A stretch of DNA of 16,477 nucleotides, taken from Candidatus Colwellbacteria bacterium RIFCSPLOWO2_02_FULL_44_20b. GTDB taxonomy: Bacteria > Patescibacteriota > Minisyncoccia > UBA6257 > Colwellbacteraceae. How positions within the stretch are numbered: position 1 is the first letter of the stretch; each line of letters opens with the position of its first letter. Positions 7,019-13,115 of the stretch are shown here, one piece after another. The DNA lies in contig MHIZ01000028.1 of assembly GCA_001817765.1 (NCBI GenBank), forward strand, positions 1 through 16,477, given 5' to 3'. The position numbers and the translations under genes were made by a program. Under the pieces are notes generated by a model. That model made no database searches, was not told where the DNA came from, and saw only the letters and a list, made by a program, of their open reading frames with translations.

Positions 7019-9149
7019 ACTCAATGGCTTTAAATCGTTCGCGGGAAAAACAGACCTAAGCTTCCCCGAAGGTATCACAGCAATCGTGGGCCCAAACGGA
7101 TCAGGAAAATCGAATGTAACCGATGCTATCCGGTGGCTTTTAGGTGAACGTGAAGCAAAAAATCTCCGCGGCGTGAAAGCCGACGATTTAATTTTCGCGG
7201 GTACGCCAAAGCGTCCGCGCGTGGGCCTTGCACAGGCAACGCTCTATTTCGATAATAGCTCAGGGTTCTTTCCCGTTGATTACAAAGAGGTTTCGATCTC
7301 GCGAAAAGTAAGCCGCGACGGTACTTCGGAATTTTCTCTGAACAAATCAGAAATACGCCTTAAAGATCTTGTTGATTTTCTTGCCAAAGTTCGTCTCGGT
7401 GCGCGAGGACTCACGATTATCGGTCAAGGAGAAAGCGATCTTTTTATAAAAGCGTCTCCTCGTGATCGTCGCGAAATGATTGAAGAAGTTTTGGGATTGA
7501 AAGAATATCAGCTTAAAAAGATTGCCTCAATTAGATCGCTTAAAAACACCTCATTCAACCTTGAGAAAGTAGGAGCGATGCTTGAAGAGTTAAAACCGCG
7601 GCTTCGCCTGCTCCGCAAGCAAGTAAATCGTTGGGGGGAACGCGCAGAACTTGAAAAGGAACTTCGGCTCCTGGAAAACTGGCACTTCGGAACCCGTTTC
7701 ATCGCCTTGGGGAAAGAGTTAAAAACAACTGAACCGGAGCTTAAAAAACTTCATGAGGAAATTAAAACAAAAGAAACGGAACTCCGGGCACTAGAAAAAG
7801 AAAAAGTAGAAGTTGATAAAAGCGAACCCGAGCATCGTGAAAAAATTGAGCTCTTGCGAGGCAAGCGTCAGGTGATAATGAATAAAAGGGCGGAACTTCA
7901 GCGCGAAATCGGGCGAGTCGAAGCTCAAATTGAATTATTGAAGGAAACCCTTCAAAAAGGAAAAGTAAAGGCAGGAAGTGAAGAAATTGAACGTCGCGTG
8001 AACGAAGTCCGCCGTCTCGCCGAAAAAGCATTAGGGGAAACAAAACTTGAAAATCTCCATAGCTACATACAAAAAATTATCGACGAAATAAAAAACATTT
8101 TTGAAAGTGAAGACAAAGAAACCCCCGCCCGCGTTATGGGCCTCGAGAAAAGCCGGGAAAATTTTATTAGCAATATTGCCCAGCTCGATAAAGAATTGAG
8201 GACACTTGAAGAAGAAGAAAACAACTTCACGAAATCAATAGAGAACTTCAACCAAGAGTTCAGAAAGGTTTTTGAGCGTATGGATGCGAAGCGTCGTGAA
8301 ATCGAAGCTCTTGAAAACAAGGAGAAAACGTTATTGTTTGAAAAAGAAAGGATTGAATTGAAACGCAAAGATCTTGAAGAACAGCTTGGTCAAATAGGAA
8401 GAAATCCGTCAGAATTTGAAAAAACAGACGTTGAAGCGGGAGAAGAAGTAAAAGCAATGAGTGATGATGGGATAATGAAACGTATGTTCCGTTTACGCTC
8501 GGAACTCGCGGGTATCGGCGATGTTGATGAGGGTATTGTTAAAGAAGCAAAAGAAACCGAAAGCAGGTTCGAATTTCTCGAAAACCAAATTCACGATCTC
8601 GAAATCGCCTCAGGAGATTTGAAAAATCTTATCAAAGATCTTGATCATAAAGTCCACACGGAATTTGAAGCTTCGTTAAGACAGGTAAACGAAGAACTCG
8701 CGAAATTCATCCAAGCGATGTTTGAAGGCGGCAAGGCAAAACTGAAACTTGAGGATCTAAAACCAATAACACTTGAAGGCGAACCCGTAAAAGAACCAAT
8801 GGAAGAAATGGAGGCAGGAATCGAAGTTGAAGTAATGCTTGCGAAAAAACGCATCGGAAGCCTTGATTTGCTCTCAGGCGGCGAACGAAGTTTGCTATCA
8901 ATCGCGATCCTCTTCGCGCTCGTCTCGGTAAGTCCGCCGCCATTTCTTGTCCTCGACGAAGTTGATGCCGCGCTCGACAGCCGAAACGCCGGACGCTTCG
9001 GAGAGTTGTTAAAAGAATTCGCGAAACGCACGCAATTTATTATCGTAACGCACAACCAAACAACAATGACCGCGGCAAACGTCCTCTATGGCGTCACAAT
9101 GGGCGACGACGGCACGTCAAAAGTAGTCTCCTTAAAGCTTGAGAAATGA
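6999..9149 (+). CDS. smc: Short SMC-type chromosome segregation ATPase without a canonical hinge
   Basis: ATPase of the SMC family, which organises and helps segregate chromosomes. Both ATPase halves are complete. The N-terminal half has the SMC-like start FLKRLELNGFKSFAG, Walker A GPNGSGKSN (31-39) and the Q-loop glutamine at 143. The C-terminal half has the signature LLSGGE (624-629), Walker B FLVLDEVDAALD (649-660) and H685. Between them are two coiled-coil stretches (about 185-345 and 385-575). The protein is 716 aa, whereas bacterial SMC is usually near 1170. The middle (about 345-385) is too short for the roughly 150-residue hinge and lacks its glycine-rich pattern. There is no cysteine in the protein, so a Rad50-type zinc hook is excluded. 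The ATG at 6999 lies inside rnc and matches the usual SMC start. It could be called an SMC-like AAA ATPase, but its motifs are closer to SMC than to RecN or Rad50. Confidence 0.9.
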   Translation: MFLKRLELNGFKSFAGKTDLSFPEGITAIVGPNGSGKSNVTDAIRWLLGEREAKNLRGVKADDLIFAGTPKRPRVGLAQATLYFDNSSGFFPVDYKEVSISRKVSRDGTSEFSLNKSEIRLKDLVDFLAKVRLGARGLTIIGQGESDLFIKASPRDRREMIEEVLGLKEYQLKKIASIRSLKNTSFNLEKVGAMLEELKPRLRLLRKQVNRWGERAELEKELRLLENWHFGTRFIALGKELKTTEPELKKLHEEIKTKETELRALEKEKVEVDKSEPEHREKIELLRGKRQVIMNKRAELQREIGRVEAQIELLKETLQKGKVKAGSEEIERRVNEVRRLAEKALGETKLENLHSYIQKIIDEIKNIFESEDKETPARVMGLEKSRENFISNIAQLDKELRTLEEEENNFTKSIENFNQEFRKVFERMDAKRREIEALENKEKTLLFEKERIELKRKDLEEQLGQIGRNPSEFEKTDVEAGEEVKAMSDDGIMKRMFRLRSELAGIGDVDEGIVKEAKETESRFEFLENQIHDLEIASGDLKNLIKDLDHKVHTEFEASLRQVNEELAKFIQAMFEGGKAKLKLEDLKPITLEGEPVKEPMEEMEAGIEVEVMLAKKRIGSLDLLSGGERSLLSIAILFALVSVSPPPFLVLDEVDAALDSRNAGRFGELLKEFAKRTQFIIVTHNQTTMTAANVLYGVTMGDDGTSKVVSLKLEK

Positions 9150-9194
9150 AATCCAAAGAGACTTGTGCTGAGCGAACAAAAGTGAGCCGAAGCA

Positions 9195-9223
9195 TTGACG
9201 AACCAGCTAAAAACCTATAAACT
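9195..9223 (+). promoter_or_regulatory. Promoter of rpsP-khpA, near-leaderless
   Basis: TTGACG (9195-9200), a 17-nt spacer and TAAACT (9218-9223). The -10 box ends 9 nt before the rpsP ATG, so the expected leader is only a few nucleotides. An overlapping alternative -10 (TATACC, 9223-9228) fits the -35 box less well. Confidence 0.6.
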
Positions 9224-9232
9224 ATACCGTCA

Positions 9233-9511
9233 ATGTTAGCTATTAAACTCAAAAAGGTAGGCAAGCGGGGACAAAAGTCGTTCCGCCTTGTCGTAACCGA
9301 AAAACGCACCAAACTGAACGGCGACTGCCTGGAAGATTTGGGATGGTACAATCCGGTATCAAAGAAAGGAGAGTTGAAGAACGAACGGATAGCTCACTGG
9401 GTAAGTGAAGGAGCCAAACCAACCCCTTCCGCCGCACAGCTTATGAGAAAGTACAAAACATCGCCTCAAAAACCGGAAACTAAAAAGGTCGAACGTGCAT
9501 CGAAAGAATAA
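9233..9511 (+). CDS. rpsP: Small ribosomal subunit protein S16
   Basis: S16 is an early-assembly protein of the 30S subunit. The protein is 92 aa and begins MLAIKLKKVGKRGQKSFRLV, the typical S16 start, followed by the family segment LEDLGWYNP and the later KPTPSAAQLMRK region. The last 20 residues are a lysine- and glutamate-rich tail. It is the first gene of a two-gene unit with khpA, 15 nt apart. The common bacterial order is rpsP-khpA-rimM-trmD-rplS; here rimM and rplS are missing from this location. No Shine-Dalgarno sequence is seen, consistent with the promoter 9 nt upstream. Confidence 0.97.
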   Translation: MLAIKLKKVGKRGQKSFRLVVTEKRTKLNGDCLEDLGWYNPVSKKGELKNERIAHWVSEGAKPTPSAAQLMRKYKTSPQKPETKKVERASKE

Positions 9512-9526
9512 AAAATCAAGAAAGTA

Positions 9527-9853
9527 ATGTCAGAAAAACCAGTTGATCAGGCATTCTTGGAACTGCTTGTAAAGTCAATCGTTGACCATCCCGAAGATGT
9601 TACGATTGACCGCAAGGTAGACGAAATGGGAGTCCTGCTCTCTTTGAAAGTAAATTCTAAAGATATGGGTCAGGTAGTTGGACGCCAAGGTGCAACAGCA
9701 AAAGCCATCCGCTCCTTGCTTCGGATAGTTGGCATCAAAAATAACGCTCGAGTCAATTTGAAAATAGAAGAACCGGAAGGCGGTACACGAGCGCCACGAA
9801 GTGATGAAGGCCAAAGCTCCGTAGACAAAATGCTCGATGACTTTAAGTTGTAA
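9527..9853 (+). CDS. khpA: KH-domain RNA-binding protein KhpA
   Basis: Small single-KH-domain RNA-binding protein, 108 aa, of the KhpA (YlqC) family. Such proteins bind many RNAs and in several bacteria pair with KhpB (Jag). The type II KH fold is recognised from LLVKSIVDHPEDV at the N-terminus and the RNA-binding GxxG loop at 52-55 (VVGRQGATAKAIRSLLR). After the domain there is an acidic, probably disordered tail of about 25 residues ending in DKMLDDFKL, longer than in the roughly 80-residue Bacillus protein. It follows rpsP by 15 nt and is closed by a strong terminator about 22 nt downstream, so it ends the S16 unit. Confidence 0.93.
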   Translation: MSEKPVDQAFLELLVKSIVDHPEDVTIDRKVDEMGVLLSLKVNSKDMGQVVGRQGATAKAIRSLLRIVGIKNNARVNLKIEEPEGGTRAPRSDEGQSSVDKMLDDFKL

Positions 9854-9875
9854 CGTTCGAAAAAAGAAAAACGTA

Positions 9876-9903
9876 AAAAAATACCGCGAAAAGCGGTATT
9901 TTT
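9876..9903 (+). terminator. Intrinsic terminator after khpA
   Basis: Perfect stem ATACCGC (9881-9887) with GCGGTAT (9893-9899), loop GAAAA, flanked by an A-run on the left and a T-run on the right that extend the stem. The A-run on the other strand makes it potentially bidirectional. It ends 22 nt before the trmD ATG. Confidence 0.9.
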
Positions 9904-9925
9904 GGTAGGATTAAAGAATAAAGAA

Positions 9926-10588
9926 ATGCGCTTCGATATTATTACAATTTTCCCCGACATAATAAAAAGCTACACGGACGAATCAATCATAAAGCGTGCT
10001 GTGGCAAGAAAACTTTTAAAGATTGACATTCACGACCTGAGAAATTTTGCGTCTGGAAAACACAAAAAAGTTGATGATAAGCCCTACGGCGGCGGTCCCG
10101 GGATGGTTATGAAAGCCGAACCGGTTATAAAAGCGGTTAAATCACTAAAACCAAAGAAACAAGAAACAATAATTATTACATTTTCTCCCGCGGGAAAAGA
10201 ATTCAACGCCGCCTACGCAAGAAAACTTGCCGCTCAGAAAAATCTGATTTTAATAGCCGATCGGTATGAAGGAATGGACGAACGAGTCAAAAAAATACTG
10301 AAAAGCGAATATCGTCTTAAAACATTCTCGATCGGTCCCTATGTCGTAACCGGCGGCGAACTGCCATCACTCATCGTGCTCGACGCTGTAGCGCGTCATA
10401 TTCCTAATGTGCTCGGAAAAGAAGAGTCACTCGAAGAAAAACGCTACGGCGTAGGAGTTCCAGTCTATACCCGCCCGAAAATTATCAAAATAAAGGGCAA
10501 AAAGTACTCTGTTCCGAAAGTTTTAACATCTGGAAATCACGAGCAAGTCGAAATGTGGCGAAAAAAGAACAAAAAGCCAAATTTTTAG
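9926..10588 (+). CDS. trmD: tRNA (guanine-N1)-methyltransferase TrmD, C-terminally short
   Basis: SPOUT methyltransferase that makes m1G37 in tRNAs and so prevents +1 frameshifting; it acts as a homodimer with S-adenosylmethionine. The protein is 220 aa against 255 in E. coli; the loss is in the C-terminal helical domain after SGNHEQVEMWRKK. The family is recognised by MRFDIITIFPDII, PYGGGPGMVM (53-62), DRYEGMDERV (112-121), the knot region YVVTGGELPS (139-148) and PVYTRP. The ATG at 9926 is chosen over a TTG at 9902, which lies in the terminator. Several usually invariant positions differ: ADR for CGR, GPY for GDY, and K172 where E. coli has the catalytic D169; R157 (E. coli R154) is kept. 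No convincing promoter is seen in the 22 nt after the terminator. Confidence 0.93.
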   Translation: MRFDIITIFPDIIKSYTDESIIKRAVARKLLKIDIHDLRNFASGKHKKVDDKPYGGGPGMVMKAEPVIKAVKSLKPKKQETIIITFSPAGKEFNAAYARKLAAQKNLILIADRYEGMDERVKKILKSEYRLKTFSIGPYVVTGGELPSLIVLDAVARHIPNVLGKEESLEEKRYGVGVPVYTRPKIIKIKGKKYSVPKVLTSGNHEQVEMWRKKNKKPNF

Positions 10589-10646
10589 AAATTCTTACCG
10601 CTCCCCCTATATTCTATATTCCGAATTCTATGTTCTTCTCTAGGGG

Positions 10647-10676
10647 TTTACAGATTGCCCAGACCTGCCGTATACT
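10647..10676 (+). promoter_or_regulatory. Promoter of rpsB-tsf
   Basis: TTTACA (10647-10652), an 18-nt spacer and TATACT (10671-10676), placed 13 nt before the rpsB ATG. The expected leader is about 6-8 nt, too short for a usual Shine-Dalgarno site. The position supports the start at 10690. Confidence 0.7.
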
Positions 10677-10689
10677 GGTGCCAGCCCGT

Positions 10690-11499
10690 ATGGAAAAAAT
10701 AAAAGAAACATTTGAAGCTGTAGAGACCCAGGCGCTTCCAGAAGAAGCGCAGCTTTCACCTGAGGAAAGCGCGCTCTTAAGGGAAATGATGGAGGCCGGC
10801 CTTTTCTACGGCAGAACAAAATCACGCACGCACCCGAAAATGCGTCCGTTTGTAAGCGGTACACGCAATAACTTCCATGTCATTGATCTTGTAAAAACAA
10901 TGACTGCCCTTGGAACGGCTACGAAGATAATTCGTGAAAAAGTGGAAAATGGGAAAGCAGTTCTCTTTGTTGGTACAACGTCAGTCGCGAAAGGAGCGAT
11001 TGCTGAAATCGCCAAAGAGCTCGCGATGCCCTCAGTCACAGTACGATGGCTTGGTGGAACGCTCACGAACTTTAAGGTAATCACCGAACGGATTAATCAC
11101 TTCAAGAAACTTAAAAACGAAAAGGCGAGCGGCGGTTTGGAAAAGTACACGAAAAAGGAGCGTGTTGTCATTAACCGCGAAATCGAACGCTTAGAACGTA
11201 TGTTCTCTGGAATCGAGGGAATGAACGAACTCCCCGGCTTGCTCTTTGTAATCGACGCCAAAGCAAGCGAAACAGCAATTCGAGAAGCCAAAAAAATGGG
11301 CATTCCAGTTGTTGCTGTTATGAACACCGAAAGCGATCCAAATAGCGTTGACTACCCGGTTCCGGCAAATGATCGAAGTGAGAAAGGAATTCACTGGTTG
11401 GTAAACTACTTCGAAAGAACGATTCGTGAGGCACGCCAAGAGGCGATGAAAAGAAAAGAGGTCAAAACCCAAACTCCCGAAAAAAAGCCTGAGAGGTAG
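10690..11499 (+). CDS. rpsB: Small ribosomal subunit protein S2
   Basis: S2 binds late to the 30S subunit, beside S1 where present. The protein is 269 aa. The family core begins at MMEAGLFYGRTKSRTHPKMRPFV; later blocks are TVRWLGGTLTNF and LPGLLFVIDAKASETAIREAKKMGIPVVAVMNTESDP, then PVPANDRSEKGIHWLV. About 33 residues rich in glutamate and alanine precede the core, an extension absent from E. coli S2. The ATG at 10690 is chosen because a promoter ends 13 nt upstream; the frame stays open further upstream, but that part overlaps trmD and does not resemble S2. The C-terminus is a Lys/Pro/Glu tail. tsf follows after 44 nt, the standard pairing. Confidence 0.96.
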   Translation: MEKIKETFEAVETQALPEEAQLSPEESALLREMMEAGLFYGRTKSRTHPKMRPFVSGTRNNFHVIDLVKTMTALGTATKIIREKVENGKAVLFVGTTSVAKGAIAEIAKELAMPSVTVRWLGGTLTNFKVITERINHFKKLKNEKASGGLEKYTKKERVVINREIERLERMFSGIEGMNELPGLLFVIDAKASETAIREAKKMGIPVVAVMNTESDPNSVDYPVPANDRSEKGIHWLVNYFERTIREARQEAMKRKEVKTQTPEKKPER

Positions 11500-11543
11500 A
11501 GCAAAAAAGCGTGGGGTGTGGTAAATTTTAATTTGAAAACAAA

Positions 11544-11996
11544 ATGATAGATACAATCCAAAAACTCCGTGACCTTACAGGCGCGGGCATTATGGAGTGT
11601 AAGAGAGCACTCGAAGAGGCCGGCGGCAAGTTTGAGAAAGCTGCCGAGATCATTAAAGAAAAGGGAGTGATGCGAGCTGAAAAACGGGCTGAGCGGACAA
11701 CATCCGCCGGCATCGTCGAAGCCTACGTCCATAATAATGGCAGAATTGGTGTCCTAATTGAAATTCACGCTGAAACAGATTTTGTCGCGAATTCAGAACC
11801 TTTCAGAACGCTTGCGCACAATCTTGCGCTTCAGGTTTCAGCAATGAATCCGGCAAATGTCGACGAACTTCTAAGCCAGCCGTATATCAAGAACGAATCG
11901 GTAATGATAGGCGATCTTGTGAAAGAAACTATCGCGAAGGTAGGGGAAAACATTCGTGTCTATCGCATCGCCCGTTTCGAAGTCGGGAGAGAATAA
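11544..11996 (+). CDS. tsf: Elongation factor Ts, short form
   Basis: Guanine-nucleotide exchange factor for EF-Tu. The protein has 150 aa, about half of E. coli EF-Ts (283). The N-terminal TS-N (UBA-like) domain is complete: IQKLRDLTGAGIMECKRALEE, residues 5-25. A core exchange domain follows with the hallmark TDFVANSEPF (78-87). The second core subdomain and the coiled-coil insertion of the E. coli protein are missing, as in other compact EF-Ts proteins. It follows rpsB by 44 nt with an A-rich spacer and no Shine-Dalgarno sequence. It ends 4 nt before the small membrane-protein gene, so the three are probably co-transcribed. Confidence 0.95.
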   Translation: MIDTIQKLRDLTGAGIMECKRALEEAGGKFEKAAEIIKEKGVMRAEKRAERTTSAGIVEAYVHNNGRIGVLIEIHAETDFVANSEPFRTLAHNLALQVSAMNPANVDELLSQPYIKNESVMIGDLVKETIAKVGENIRVYRIARFEVGRE

Positions 11997-12000
11997 AACA

Positions 12001-12318
12001 ATGTATAATTTTGCACTTCAGACTATATTTCTTATAAGCATCGGCGTCATTGTCTACCTCGCCGCAATTGCCGTTCCCCGCGTAAACGATGAAAACGTAC
12101 ACGAAAGAAAAGGTTTCATCCGCGAATGGTTCCGAAACGTCCCACTCGACAAGATCGACGACGGCGTGAACTCATTTTCGGAAAAAACATTAAGAAGGCT
12201 CAAAATATTAACGATGAAATTTGATAATATCGTAGGCCGTTCACTGAACAAGGTGAAGAAAAATGGAAACGGTAATGGCAACGGAAACGGCAATAGTCTC
12301 TTAAGTGATTCGAAGTAA
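12001..12318 (+). CDS. Small single-pass membrane protein of unknown function
   Basis: I do not recognise a named family. The protein has 105 aa. Residues 5-25 (ALQTIFLISIGVIVYLAAIAV) form one clear transmembrane segment at the N-terminus, followed by a cytoplasm-like, basic, helical region (FIREWFRNVPLDKIDDGVNSF, then KTLRRLKILTMKFDNIV). Near the C-terminus is a run of Asn-Gly pairs encoded by AAY-GGN repeats (12262-12294). The ATG at 12001 lies 4 nt after the tsf stop, so it belongs to the rpsB-tsf transcript. A longer in-frame start inside tsf is less likely because it would put polar residues before the membrane helix. The position behind tsf suggests a housekeeping role, but nothing more specific can be said. 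Confidence 0.75.
   Translation: MYNFALQTIFLISIGVIVYLAAIAVPRVNDENVHERKGFIREWFRNVPLDKIDDGVNSFSEKTLRRLKILTMKFDNIVGRSLNKVKKNGNGNGNGNGNSLLSDSK
12262..12294 (+). repeat. Asn-Gly coding microrepeat
   Basis: Five AAY-GGN hexamers plus a final AAT. The codons vary at the third position (GGA, GGT, GGC; AAC, AAT), so this is not a recent simple slippage expansion. It is probably a flexible linker near the C-terminus of the membrane protein. Confidence 0.75.
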
Positions 12319-12322
12319 GGGC

Positions 12323-12352
12323 TTGAAAGTAGGAAGCATACACCCGTAAACT
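12323..12352 (+). promoter_or_regulatory. Promoter of the tRNA-Tyr cluster
   Basis: TTGAAA (12323-12328), an 18-nt spacer and TAAACT (12347-12352). The -10 box ends 10 nt before the tRNA-Tyr 5' end, so the precursor would have only a few extra 5' nucleotides. Confidence 0.55.
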
Positions 12353-12362
12353 AGAAAGTGTT

Positions 12363-12446
12363 GGGCAGGTGGCGGAGCGGTCAAACGCACGAGACTGTAA
12401 ATCTCGCGGCTTTATGCCTACGGGGGTTCGAATCCCTCCCTGCCCA
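12363..12446 (+). tRNA. tRNA-Tyr (anticodon GUA)
   Basis: Acceptor GGGCAGG pairs with CCTGCCC, and discriminator A follows. The anticodon stem CGAGA/TCTCG closes loop CTGTAAA with anticodon GTA. A long variable arm (type II tRNA, 84 nt) is present, as expected for bacterial tRNA-Tyr. The T-arm is GGGGG-TTCGAAT-CCCTC. CCA is not encoded. Confidence 0.95.
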
Positions 12447-12449
12447 CAG

Positions 12450-12474
12450 AGAATGTCGTTCAAACGACCATTCT
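12450..12474 (+). other. Hairpin between tRNA-Tyr and tRNA-Thr
   Basis: AGAATG pairs with CATTCT and TCGT pairs with ACGA around a four-base loop, with one bulged C. No T-run follows, so it looks like a tRNA-precursor processing spacer rather than a full terminator. The rest of the spacer to 12571 has two weaker inverted repeats (GGTGAGGG with CCCCTTACC; CGATTC with GAATCG) and no gene. Confidence 0.45.
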
Positions 12475-12571
12475 TATATATAACTTCAAAAATAACCAAC
12501 CATACTTGGTTCGGGTGAGGGATAAAAAACCACCCCTTACCACTCGATTCGCGCGCGTTAATGAATCGAAC

Positions 12572-12646
12572 GCCACCTTAGCTCAGAGGCAGAGCAACTC
12601 TTTTGTAAAGAGAAGGTCCTCGGTTCGAATCCGAGAGGTGGCTCCA
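12572..12646 (+). tRNA. tRNA-Thr (anticodon UGU), CCA encoded
   Basis: Acceptor GCCACCT pairs with AGGTGGC. The D-arm is GCTC/GAGC, anticodon loop TTTGTAA gives UGU, and the T-arm is CTCGG-TTCGAAT-CCGAG. The outermost anticodon-stem pair (27-43) is A-A. Discriminator T (12643) is followed by CCA (12644-12646), the only encoded CCA among the tRNAs here. Confidence 0.93.
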
Positions 12647-12665
12647 GTTCTTCAAAGAAAAATAA

Positions 12666-12737
12666 GCCGATGTAGCTCAGTGGCAGAGCAACTTCATGGT
12701 AAGAAGTAGGTCGGAGGTTCGATTCCTCTCATCGGCT
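12666..12737 (+). tRNA. tRNA-Thr (anticodon GGU)
   Basis: Acceptor GCCGATG pairs with CATCGGC. Anticodon stem ACTTC/GAAGT closes loop ATGGTAA with anticodon GGT. The T-arm is GGAGG-TTCGATT-CCTCT (last pair weak). No CCA is encoded. It lies 19 nt after the previous tRNA and 39 nt before rpmG, so the group is probably one transcript. Confidence 0.95.
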
Positions 12738-12776
12738 CACTTGCAAACAAAGCAAAATTAACTTACCCTTCAAACC

Positions 12777-12953
12777 ATGCCCGGAAAATCAAGGTTTTCA
12801 GAAAATCTCATACGTATGAAATGCACGGCCTGCGAAAGGTTTAATTACTATACGCGTAAGAATAAAAAGAAAGTTGAGCGAAAAATCGAGCTCAAAAAAT
12901 ACTGCAAATGGTGCAAAAAACATACACCACATAAAGAAAGCAAACTTAAATAG
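12777..12953 (+). CDS. rpmG: Large ribosomal subunit protein L33
   Basis: Small zinc-ribbon 50S protein, 58 aa. The family is shown by IRMKCTACERFNYYTRKNKK and the second pair in KKYCKWCKKHTPHKESK, giving two complete CxxC motifs. The start ATG at 12777 has no Shine-Dalgarno sequence and lies 39 nt after tRNA-Thr(GGU). A tRNA cluster running into rpmG is common in bacteria. Usually secE and nusG follow; here they do not, and a promoter begins 4 nt after the stop. Confidence 0.93.
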   Translation: MPGKSRFSENLIRMKCTACERFNYYTRKNKKKVERKIELKKYCKWCKKHTPHKESKLK

Positions 12954-12956
12954 TAA

Positions 12957-12985
12957 TTGACGAAACTAAACCCATATGGTATAGT
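12957..12985 (+). promoter_or_regulatory. Strong promoter before the 3D-domain gene
   Basis: TTGACG (12957-12962), a 17-nt spacer and TATAGT (12980-12985): five of six consensus bases in each box with ideal spacing. The predicted start, around 12990-12993, falls at the base of the following hairpin. Confidence 0.8.
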
Positions 12986-12988
12986 ATG

Positions 12989-13023
12989 AACGCAGTAAAA
13001 AGGAAACTTTATACTGCGTTTTT
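12989..13023 (+). terminator. GAAA-tetraloop hairpin with T-run directly at the promoter start site
   Basis: AACGCAGTA-AAAAG (12989-13002) pairs with CTTT-A-TACTGCGTT (13007-13020): 13 pairs and one A-A mismatch closed by a GAAA tetraloop, followed by TTT after the paired TT. It could be the rpmG terminator, an attenuator, or a hairpin at the mRNA 5' end. The fold is clear from sequence; the role is not. Confidence 0.6.
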
Positions 13024-13024
13024 A

Positions 13025-13095
13025 GTTAAGACCATAAAGGTCCTAACAATTCTTTAATAATCTAGCCGCTCGCAGGTCTTTAAAAAGACGAGTGG
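13025..13095 (+). promoter_or_regulatory. Structured 5' leader, two further hairpins
   Basis: Hairpin two (13025-13047) pairs GTTA/TAAC and GACC/GGTC around one A-C mismatch, loop ATAAA. Hairpin three (13066-13095) pairs CCGCTCG with CGAGTGG (one G-T), with a second inner stem TCTT/AAGA. It ends just before the GGAAGGG ribosome-binding site at 13099-13105. I recognise no known riboswitch class. Confidence 0.5.
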
Positions 13096-13115
13096 ATTGG
13101 AAGGGAAATGAATGT

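Noticed and set aside
6999..9149. Rad50/SbcC-like identity for the SMC gene
   Set aside because: There is no CxxC zinc hook (no cysteine at all), and the N-terminus and LLSGGER/VLDEVDAALD motifs are SMC-type.
9902..9925. Upstream TTG start for trmD
   Set aside because: It lies in the T-run of the khpA terminator, and the ATG at 9926 gives the usual MRFDIITIFPD start.
10555..10689. 45-residue N-terminal extension of S2
   Set aside because: It overlaps the trmD end and the rpsB promoter and resembles no S2 sequence.
12200..12499. Minus-strand frame with a GGIRTPVGIKPRDLQ-like product
   Set aside because: It is the reverse translation of tRNA-Tyr, a well-known source of false proteins.
12506..12709. 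Plus-strand frame of 67 codons
   Set aside because: It runs through both tRNA-Thr genes; the SNATLAQRQSN-type product is translated tRNA.
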